Part shown: positions 1-5,010 of the stretch, piece after piece | Layout: each line of letters starts with the position of its first letter | Numbering within the stretch: position 1 is the stretch's first letter | Assembly (NCBI GenBank): GCA_002401385.1 | Contig: NVSY01000044.1 | Location: 4,873-9,882, forward strand | DNA length: 5,010 bases | Direction of reading: 5' to 3' | Source of the DNA: Flavobacteriaceae bacterium | GTDB lineage: Bacteria; Bacteroidota; Bacteroidia; Flavobacteriales; Flavobacteriaceae | Position numbers and translations under genes: made by a program | Notes under the pieces: model-generated | The model's input: the letters and a program-made list of their open reading frames with translations, nothing else | The model's database searches: none | Told to the model about the DNA's origin: nothing

Positions 1-476
1 TCCATAAACATGGCGTCAAAATCACAAGCATCTACACATTCTCCCATCCCTAAACAACCGTATTCACAGTCTGTTTCTCCTCCGTATAATAAGGTAGAGA
101 TACTACAGGATAATGGTCCTTGAAATTCACTAGTTTTGGGACGTACGTCACAGCCTCCTTGACAGCGAACTACTGCCACTGTCGGTGCTTGTTCGCTCAC
201 TTCTTTCCCTAATATATCAGCTACTGCTTTCATGGTATCATTTCCTCCTACTGGACAAAACAATTCAGAAATATCTTCGGACTGCACCAAGTTTTCCGCA
301 AATGCTTTACATCCAGGAAAGCCACAACCGGCACAATTAGCAGCAGGCAGTACATCCTCTACTTGTTCAATCAGTGGATCCTCGTATACATAAAACTTTT
401 TAGACACAAAATACAAGATGAGTGCCGCAAAAACGCCTAACATCACCAATAATAAAACGCTATACAACATTGTCAT
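1..476 (-). CDS. rnfB: Electron transport complex subunit RnfB, ferredoxin-like (partial, 3' end outside window)
   Basis: RnfB is the multi-cluster ferredoxin subunit of the Rnf complex, which moves electrons between ferredoxin and NAD at the cytoplasmic membrane, coupled to ion translocation. The 158 visible residues begin MTMLYSVLLL with one N-terminal membrane anchor (about residues 4-23). A 4Fe-4S domain follows, with C48, C51, C56 and C74 in the spacing C-x2-C-x4-C-x17-C and the family hallmark NCAGCGFPGC. Further cysteines at 105, 109 and 124 precede a ferredoxin-type motif C137-x3-C141-x5-C147-x3-C151. The proline usual after the last cysteine is Asp152. The reading frame is open to the window edge, so the rest of the ferredoxin region is missing. 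The chosen ATG (476-474) overlaps the rseC stop; a second ATG two codons later is equally possible. The family call is very secure; whether the complex pumps Na+ or H+ cannot be read here. Confidence 0.95.
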   Translation of the reverse strand, partial: MTMLYSVLLLVMLGVFAALILYFVSKKFYVYEDPLIEQVEDVLPAANCAGCGFPGCKAFAENLVQSEDISELFCPVGGNDTMKAVADILGKEVSEQAPTVAVVRCQGGCDVRPKTSEFQGPLSCSISTLLYGGETDCEYGCLGMGECVDACDFDAMFM

Positions 477-478
477 TA
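474..478 (-). other. TAATG stop/start overlap between rseC and rnfB
   Basis: On the minus strand the rseC stop codon TAA (478-476) shares its last A with the ATG of rnfB (476-474). Such an overlap usually means translational coupling and one shared mRNA. No purine-rich ribosome binding site is obvious just upstream of this ATG, which fits re-initiation by terminating ribosomes. If the ATG at 470-468 is used instead, the genes do not overlap but are still separated by only a few bases. Confidence 0.75.
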
Positions 479-922
479 GTTCTTAATTTGATTTAATAAT
501 GAAACTCTAAATTTTTCGGTAAATGCTGTTCTTAAAAAATACAGCAGTATATAATAAGGTATCAATACTACCAAGGACAACAGTCCGGCAATTGATTCAG
601 GAAGAAAAACAGATCCTACTATCAAAGTGATTAGCACCAACAAAAAAGGCAAGACATAGGCATATACAACCGCCATTAAGCCCTTCTTTTTATCAATTCC
701 CACCGTAATAACTGTCTTTAGATCTAAAGACTCTTTCAAGGCCACATATACAACCTTGTCACCACTGTCCACTCCACAAGCAGATTGTGCCTTGCAGCCA
801 TCACAATTAGCATTAGATTTTAACCGTACTTGAGCAAGTTCACCGCACACGGACTCTATAACACCTGTTGTTTTAAAAAGCTTGTTTGAAATTGCACTCT
901 GATTATTATTACATGTATCCAT
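476..922 (-). CDS. rseC: RseC/MucC-family membrane protein, first gene of rnf operon
   Basis: This 148-residue protein matches the RseC family (SoxR-reducing system protein RseC), which in E. coli acts with the Rsx/Rnf complex in keeping SoxR reduced. An N-terminal cytoplasmic part of about 80 residues has a small beta-type segment (TTGVIESVCGELAQVRL) and a cysteine cluster C26, C40, C43, C49 with the family pattern C-x2-C-x5-C-G. Two membrane helices follow (about 82-105 and 110-130), then a short charged C-terminal tail. The length is normal for the family. The start is fixed by a stop codon in frame a few codons upstream and by the lack of another ATG before the membrane region; it leaves about 16 poorly conserved residues ahead of the domain. 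It overlaps rnfB and leads the operon, so a role in assembling, maturing or regulating the Rnf complex is the best inference. I see no SoxR gene here. Confidence 0.9.
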   Translation of the reverse strand: MDTCNNNQSAISNKLFKTTGVIESVCGELAQVRLKSNANCDGCKAQSACGVDSGDKVVYVALKESLDLKTVITVGIDKKKGLMAVVYAYVLPFLLVLITLIVGSVFLPESIAGLLSLVVLIPYYILLYFLRTAFTEKFRVSLLNQIKN

Positions 923-949
923 ACGACAACATCTCTCTGTTTAACATGC

Positions 950-957
950 TAAAATTA
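950..957 (-). promoter_or_regulatory. Possible -7 box for the rseC-rnf operon
   Basis: Read on the minus strand this is TAATTTTA, seven of eight positions to the Bacteroidota sigma-A -7 consensus TAnnTTTG. It lies 27 bases upstream of the rseC ATG. No TTTG -33 element is seen at the expected distance; instead the dyad at 963-986 occupies that area. Such an AT-rich octamer is easily found by chance, so this is only a candidate. Confidence 0.2.
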
Positions 958-962
958 CAACA

Positions 963-986
963 AGGTCATTTTAAGAACTATGACCT
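963..986. promoter_or_regulatory. Perfect 7-bp inverted repeat, candidate operator before rseC
   Basis: The arms AGGTCAT (963-969) and ATGACCT (980-986) are exact reverse complements around a 10-base spacer, with half-site centres about 17 bases apart. This spacing suits a dimeric helix-turn-helix regulator better than an RNA hairpin. The dyad sits 40 bases upstream of the rseC start and directly upstream of the possible -7 box, where a regulator of the rnf operon might bind. No regulator gene is visible in the window. It could also be a chance repeat. Confidence 0.35.
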
Positions 987-1029
987 ATGTTAGGTTTTTT
1001 AGCAAAAAATCTAGCACTTATAAAAACCA

Positions 1030-1042
1030 CCCCCTTACCCCC
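1030..1042. repeat. Paired C5 tracts (G5-TAA-G5 on the minus strand)
   Basis: Two runs of five C (1030-1034 and 1038-1042) are separated by TTA, inside a stretch that is otherwise almost entirely A and T. On the minus strand, the strand of rseC-rnfB, this reads as two G5 runs. It could at most support a two-layer quadruplex within one strand, or act as a protein-binding or slippage-prone site. Its role is unknown. Confidence 0.4.
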
Positions 1043-1079
1043 TCTTAATTAGTTAAAAACAAGCCATATAAACGCTTAT

Positions 1080-1109
1080 TTGGTTTGATTATTTTTAAAC
1101 AAAAACCAA
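1080..1109. repeat. 7-bp inverted repeat in intergenic region
   Basis: TTGGTTT (1080-1086) and AAACCAA (1103-1109) are exact reverse complements around a 16-base AT-rich spacer. It lies roughly in the middle of the intergenic region. There is no adjacent T-run suggesting a terminator, and with both flanking genes pointing away a terminator would not be expected. The arms are simple in composition, so chance is a real possibility. Confidence 0.25.
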
Positions 1110-1155
1110 CCTGTTGATAAAATTCTTTCATCAATCAAGGCTATCAATTCCAAAA

Positions 1156-1173
1156 AGGTTAATTTTAAAACCT
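1156..1173. promoter_or_regulatory. Short dyad with possible dnaE -7 box
   Basis: AGGTT (1156-1160) and AACCT (1169-1173) form a 5-bp inverted repeat over an 8-base AT spacer, ending 28 bases before the dnaE ATG. The plus-strand sequence TAATTTTA at 1160-1167, within the dyad, matches seven of eight positions of the Bacteroidota -7 box TAnnTTTG and is the same octamer seen on the minus strand at 957-950. No TTTG -33 element lies at the usual distance. This is a weak promoter or operator candidate. Confidence 0.2.
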
Positions 1174-1201
1174 CATTTTACACTAAAAATATTTAGACTT
1201 C

Positions 1202-1771
1202 ATGTACCTAATTTTTGATACAGAAACTACAGGTTTACCAAAGAGCTGGAATGCTCCAATAACAGACACAAACAACTGGCCTCGCTGTGTGCAAATAGCT
1301 TGGCAGCTGCACGATGAGTTTGGAAAACTATTGGAACATGACGATTTTCTAATCATTCCTGAAGACTATAACATACCATATGACGCCGAAAGAATTCATG
1401 GTATATCTACCGAATTAGCGCAAGAACAAGGGATAGATTTACGTACTGGACTAGATCGTTTTAATGAAATCTTAAACAAAACCACCTTTGTAGTAGGTCA
1501 AAATGTAGGTTTTGATTTAAATATTATGGGTTGCGAATTCCACAGAGCAGGAATAGAATCGCAACTGAATAAACTTCCAATATTAGACACATGTACCGAG
1601 CGAACGGCTAGTTTATGTCAAATCCCAGGAGGTAGAGGAGGGAAATTTAAACTTCCTACTTTAACGGAATTACATGAGTTTTTATTCCAAACTCCGTTTT
1701 CGGAAGCTCATAATGCAACCGCAGATGTGGAGGCAACCACGCGTTGTTTCTTAGAATTAATACGTACCAAT
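1202..1771 (+). other. DnaQ-like 3'-5' exonuclease domain of DnaE
   Basis: The first 190 or so codons of dnaE encode a DEDDh exonuclease of the epsilon (DnaQ) type, which removes misincorporated bases. Motif I is FDTETTG with D6 and E8. An IHGI segment typical of DnaQ follows. Motif II is the NVGFD element ending in D105. Motif III has H170 and D175 (HNATADVEAT). All five expected catalytic and metal-binding residues are present, so the domain is predicted to be active. It is continuous in frame with the polymerase, with no stop or internal start that would suggest a separate dnaQ gene. Confidence 0.93.
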
Positions 1772-4700
1772 GGTTTTACGGAAGAGGAATTATTGGTAAA
1801 CGATGGTTTTTTAGAAACTTATAAAACTAAAAATCCAAGTACTGTCCAGGGAATTGGCTTAAAGCATGTCAATCTTAAAAAGCAAAGTGAAAAAATAGCC
1901 AAAAAACTTCAACAATCTGAAAGTGCTACCGAGGACATCAACTTATCGGATAATATTGCCTTGTTGAAAGAGGCTACTTTTGCTCATTTACACAACCATA
2001 CTCAGTTTACCATCCTGCAATCTACCATGCAGATTAAAAATATGGTGAATGCGGCTGTTAAAAACAATCATTCCGCCATAGCCCTTACAGATAGTGGAAA
2101 TATGATGGCGGCCTTTCATTTTGTAACCGCAGTTTTAAATCATAATAAAACGGTAGAAGCAGCCAATGCAGAACTAATAGCTGCAGGAAAAGAGCCTAGT
2201 AAAAAGTTATTAAAACCTATTGTTGGATGTGAATTTAACATTTGTGAAGACCACCTCAACAAAAAAGTAAAAGACAATGGATATGCGGTAGTATTGCTTG
2301 CAAAAAACAAAAACGGATATCACAATATTTCAAAAATGTCCTCCATCGCCTTTGTGGATGGGTTTTATTATATTCCACGGATCGACCGGAAAATTGTAGA
2401 GCAATACAAAGAAGATGTTATTGTATTGACAGGAAATATGTACGGCGAGATTCCTAACAAAATTCTAAACGTTGGAGAAAAACAAGCCGAAGAAGCCTTA
2501 CTCTGGTGGAAAGAACAATTTGGTAAAGATCTATATATAGAAATCATGCGTCATGGTCAAGAAGACGAAGACCGTGTAAATAAAACGTTGCTTTCGTTTT
2601 CAAAAAAGCATGATGTAAAATTAATCGCCACCAACAACACCTTTTACTTAGAACGAAAAGATGCTGTACCCCACGATATTTTATTGTGTGTAAAGGACGG
2701 TGAAAAACAAGCCACACCTATAGGACGCGGTCGAGGTTACAGATACGGTTTGCCAAACGACGAATACTATTTCAAGTCGAGTTCAGAAATGAAATCGCTA
2801 TTTAAAGATGTTCCTCAGGCAATCACTAATATTCAAGAAGTTGTCGATCAAATTGAAATTTATACGTTGGCTAGGTCAGTATTGCTACCTGCCTTTGACA
2901 TTGGGGAAGAATTTGAACATGCTGCCGATTTAGCAGACGGAGGAAAACGTGGTGAAAACGCCTATTTGAGACACATCACCTACAAAGGTGCAAAAATCAG
3001 ATATGGAGAAGAGTTGAGCGATGAAGTTACAGAACGACTTGACTTTGAACTCGAAGTAATTGAGAAAACAGGATACCCTGGATACTTTTTGATTGTAGAA
3101 GATTTTATCCGTGCTGCCAGAAGAATGGACGTAAGTGTAGGGCCAGGTCGTGGATCTGCGGCTGGCTCCGTAGTTGCTTACTGTTTGTGGATTACAAATA
3201 TTGACCCCTTAAAGTACAAGTTACTTTTTGAGCGTTTCTTGAATCCCGAACGTGTATCCATGCCCGATATTGATATTGATTTTGACGATGAAGGACGTGG
3301 ACGCGTTATGGACTATGTAATTGAAAAATACGGTGCCAATCAAGTAGCACAAATTATCACCTATGGTACCATGGCCGCCAAATCTTCCATTCGAGATACT
3401 GCTCGTGTATTGGATTTACCGTTGTTTGAAGCCGATAGAATTGCCAAGTTGATTCCTGAAATGACCAAGCTGAATAAAATTTTCAGTTTGGACGATAAAG
3501 GACTGAGAGAGAAATTTAGGTCAGAGGAAATTGAATTAATTGAAGAGTTAAAAAGAATTTCGAAAGGAAACGGACTCGACGCAGAGGTAATTAACAAAGC
3601 ACTTGCACTAGAAGGATCTGTGAGAAATACAGGAATTCACGCCTGTGGGGTCATCATTACACCAGACGATATTACCAAATTCGTTCCCGTAGCCCTCGCC
3701 AAGGACTCTGACATGTATGTTACTCAATTTGACAACTCGGTGGTAGAGGATGCAGGATTGTTGAAAATGGACTTCTTAGGTCTAAAAACATTGACCCTTA
3801 TTAAAGACGCCTGTGCCTTAGTTAAAGAAAAACACGGTGTAGATTTAGACCCAGAGGAATTTGATTTAGAAGATGTAAAAACCTACGAACTCTTCCAGCG
3901 AGGAGAAACCGTGGGGATTTTCCAATACGAATCAGCAGGAATGCAAAAATACATGCGCGAGTTAAGACCTACGGTTTTTGACGATTTAATTGCCATGAAT
4001 GCCTTGTATAGACCAGGGCCTATTGAATATATCCCTTCCTTTATTAATCGTAAACACGGTATCGAAGATATCGAATACGATTTGGATGATATGGAAGAAT
4101 ATCTAAAAGAAACCTATGGTATTACCGTATATCAAGAGCAAGTAATGCTACTGTCGCAAAAATTAGCCGATTTCACCAAAGGTGAGGCCGATGTTTTGCG
4201 TAAAGCCATGGGTAAGAAGCAGATTTCTGTGCTGGCAAAAATGAAACCTAAATTTATTGACAATGCCAAAGCAAAGGGACATAATGAGGAAAAACTAGAG
4301 AAAATTTGGACTGACTGGGAAGCATTTGCTTCTTATGCCTTTAACAAATCTCACTCTACTTGTTACGCATGGATTGCCTATCAAACAGCCTTTTTAAAAG
4401 CACATTACCCTGCGGAATACATGGCAGCAGTACTTTCAAATAATATGAACGACATTAAAAAAGTGTCTTTCTTTATGGAAGAGTGTAAACGTATGGGACT
4501 GGAAGTACTAGGCCCAGACATCAACGAATCTTCTTTAAAATTCACGGTAAATGACAATGGCGCCGTCCGATTTGGAATGGGTGCTATTAAAGGTGTTGGA
4601 AACGGCGCCATCATGACCATTATCAACAACAGAAAAGAAGACGGCAAGTACAAATCTGTTTTTGACTTGGCAAAAAGAATAGATTTAAGGGCGGCAAATA

Positions 4701-5010
4701 AAAGAGCTTTTGAAGGCCTATTACTCGCTGGAGGATTTGATTCATTCGGTGAAACACATCGCGCACAGTACATGGCGGTAGACGGAAACACTACCTTTTT
4801 AGAAAAAGCCATGCGATTTGGAAACAAATTTCAAGAGAGTAAAAACTCGGCACAGATTTCCATGTTTGGAGAACATTCAGAAGTTCAAATCCCAGAACCT
4901 ATTATCCCAGATTGCGAGAAATGGGGCGTCATGGAAAAACTATCTAAGGAAAAGGAAGTGGTTGGAATTTACATTTCAGGACATCCTTTAGATGATTTTA
5001 AAACCGAAAT
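1202..5010 (+). CDS. dnaE: DNA polymerase III alpha subunit with N-terminal fused proofreading exonuclease (partial, 3' end outside window)
   Basis: This is the catalytic subunit of the replicative DNA polymerase; 1,269 codons are visible without interruption. In order: a DnaQ-like 3'-5' exonuclease (residues 1 to about 190), a lysine-rich linker (about 190-258), a PHP domain (about 260-525), and the polymerase core from about 580. The core has the nucleotide-binding GPGRGS (647-652) and catalytic aspartates D691 and D693 in PDIDIDF, with D857 in KMDFLGL. Fingers-type sequence FNKSHS and KAHYPAEYMAA follow, then a helix-hairpin-helix (GAIKGVG, 1127-1133), and a clamp-binding QISMF at 1218-1222. 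The OB-fold and tau-binding tail are beyond the window, perhaps 200 or so residues judging from related proteins. The start is fixed by an in-frame stop at 1184-1186 and by exonuclease motif I beginning at residue 5. The gene is transcribed away from rseC-rnfB and is unlikely to be linked to it functionally. Confidence 0.97.
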   Translation, partial: MYLIFDTETTGLPKSWNAPITDTNNWPRCVQIAWQLHDEFGKLLEHDDFLIIPEDYNIPYDAERIHGISTELAQEQGIDLRTGLDRFNEILNKTTFVVGQNVGFDLNIMGCEFHRAGIESQLNKLPILDTCTERTASLCQIPGGRGGKFKLPTLTELHEFLFQTPFSEAHNATADVEATTRCFLELIRTNGFTEEELLVNDGFLETYKTKNPSTVQGIGLKHVNLKKQSEKIAKKLQQSESATEDINLSDNIALLKEATFAHLHNHTQFTILQSTMQIKNMVNAAVKNNHSAIALTDSGNMMAAFHFVTAVLNHNKTVEAANAELIAAGKEPSKKLLKPIVGCEFNICEDHLNKKVKDNGYAVVLLAKNKNGYHNISKMSSIAFVDGFYYIPRIDRKIVEQYKEDVIVLTGNMYGEIPNKILNVGEKQAEEALLWWKEQFGKDLYIEIMRHGQEDEDRVNKTLLSFSKKHDVKLIATNNTFYLERKDAVPHDILLCVKDGEKQATPIGRGRGYRYGLPNDEYYFKSSSEMKSLFKDVPQAITNIQEVVDQIEIYTLARSVLLPAFDIGEEFEHAADLADGGKRGENAYLRHITYKGAKIRYGEELSDEVTERLDFELEVIEKTGYPGYFLIVEDFIRAARRMDVSVGPGRGSAAGSVVAYCLWITNIDPLKYKLLFERFLNPERVSMPDIDIDFDDEGRGRVMDYVIEKYGANQVAQIITYGTMAAKSSIRDTARVLDLPLFEADRIAKLIPEMTKLNKIFSLDDKGLREKFRSEEIELIEELKRISKGNGLDAEVINKALALEGSVRNTGIHACGVIITPDDITKFVPVALAKDSDMYVTQFDNSVVEDAGLLKMDFLGLKTLTLIKDACALVKEKHGVDLDPEEFDLEDVKTYELFQRGETVGIFQYESAGMQKYMRELRPTVFDDLIAMNALYRPGPIEYIPSFINRKHGIEDIEYDLDDMEEYLKETYGITVYQEQVMLLSQKLADFTKGEADVLRKAMGKKQISVLAKMKPKFIDNAKAKGHNEEKLEKIWTDWEAFASYAFNKSHSTCYAWIAYQTAFLKAHYPAEYMAAVLSNNMNDIKKVSFFMEECKRMGLEVLGPDINESSLKFTVNDNGAVRFGMGAIKGVGNGAIMTIINNRKEDGKYKSVFDLAKRIDLRAANKRAFEGLLLAGGFDSFGETHRAQYMAVDGNTTFLEKAMRFGNKFQESKNSAQISMFGEHSEVQIPEPIIPDCEKWGVMEKLSKEKEVVGIYISGHPLDDFKTE
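1979..2776 (+). other. PHP domain of DnaE with degraded metal site
   Basis: This stretch (about residues 260-525) is the PHP domain found at the N-terminus of bacterial alpha subunits. In metal-binding PHP domains it carries nine ligands and can proofread. HLHNHT keeps H262 and H264. Against the family patterns I know, however, the Asp of HTEYSLLD is Q273, the His of TDHGN is S298 (TDSGN), and the Asp and His of TNDxHY are N479 and F481 (TNNTFY). The Glu of GCEF is kept. An active trinuclear metal site is therefore unlikely, and the domain is probably structural, holding the polymerase fold together. The end position is approximate. Confidence 0.8.
4853..4867 (+). other. Internal beta-clamp-binding motif of DnaE
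   Basis: Codons 1218-1222 read QISMF, followed by Gly. It sits after the helix-hairpin-helix region and before the conserved GIYISGHPLDDF. This corresponds in position and pattern to the QADMF clamp-binding pentapeptide of E. coli DnaE, which tethers the polymerase to the sliding clamp. The match to the general QxxxF-type consensus is good and the flanking order of conserved segments is the same, so I consider it the functional clamp site. Confidence 0.75.

Larger units (their letters stand above)
923..1201. promoter_or_regulatory. Divergent intergenic region between rseC-rnfB and dnaE
   Basis: This gap of 279 bases separates two divergently transcribed units, so it should contain both promoters and 5' leaders. 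It is very AT-rich apart from one C-rich patch at 1027-1044. It holds three short inverted repeats (963-986, 1080-1109, 1156-1173) and two near-matches to the Bacteroidota -7 box TAnnTTTG, but no clear TTTG -33 partner at normal spacing for either. I found no reading frame of credible length, no tRNA-like structure and no terminator-type hairpin followed by a T-run. No Shine-Dalgarno sequence precedes either gene, which is usual in this phylum. Confidence 0.7.

Noticed and set aside
1080..1134. Rho-independent terminator from the TTGGTTT/AAACCAA or TTGAT/ATCAA repeats
   Set aside because: Both flanking genes are transcribed away from this region, the stems are AT-rich and weak, and no T-run follows.
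923..1201. Small RNA gene or hidden small protein in the intergenic region
   Set aside because: No stable structure, credible start/stop pair or terminator could be identified by reading; the region is adequately explained as a divergent promoter region.
1202..1978. A separate dnaQ gene upstream of dnaE
   Set aside because: The frame runs without a stop or frameshift from the exonuclease through the linker into the PHP domain, so it is one fused protein.
3361..3597. Minus-strand open frame of 78 codons inside dnaE
   Set aside because: It is wholly antisense to the conserved polymerase core, has low-complexity Ser/Leu-rich composition and no recognisable domain. It is a shadow of the real coding frame.
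4405..4827. Minus-strand open frame of 140 codons inside dnaE
   Set aside because: It is antisense to the fingers/helix-hairpin-helix part of dnaE, resembles no known protein and has no promoter or start context. The plus frame there is clearly conserved DnaE.

Overview
The window is 5,010 bases of AT-rich DNA that reads as a chromosomal housekeeping region of a Bacteroidota bacterium, most likely a member of the Flavobacteriia. The evidence is a DNA polymerase III alpha subunit with an exonuclease domain fused at its N-terminus, AT-rich leaders without Shine-Dalgarno sequences, and the flavobacterial style of the protein sequences. I placed it by reading, not by a database search.

Positions 1-922 are on the minus strand and hold the start of an rnf-type electron-transport operon. 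First comes a small membrane protein of the RseC family (476-922). The iron-sulfur subunit RnfB follows (476 down to 1, with its C-terminus cut off by the window edge). The stop of rseC and the start of rnfB share a base (TAATG), so the two are almost certainly co-transcribed and translationally coupled. The remaining rnf genes would be expected beyond position 1.

Positions 923-1201 form a 279-base divergent intergenic region with no gene. It must hold the promoters for both directions. It contains three short inverted repeats, a conspicuous pair of C5 tracts, and two copies (one per strand) of a sequence close to the Bacteroidota -7 box.

Positions 1202-5010 are one uninterrupted plus-strand reading frame, the first 1,269 codons of dnaE. 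The order is a DnaQ-like 3'-5' exonuclease, a lysine-rich linker, a PHP domain, the polymerase palm/thumb/fingers, a helix-hairpin-helix region and an internal beta-clamp-binding motif. The C-terminal OB-fold and tau-binding regions lie beyond the window. The exonuclease has all its catalytic residues, while the PHP domain has lost several metal ligands, so proofreading appears to have moved to the fused domain.

I see no mobile element, CRISPR array, tRNA or rRNA, and no convincing evidence of an undescribed system. The points most worth following up are the exonuclease/PHP division of labour in DnaE and the dyad in front of the rseC-rnf operon.
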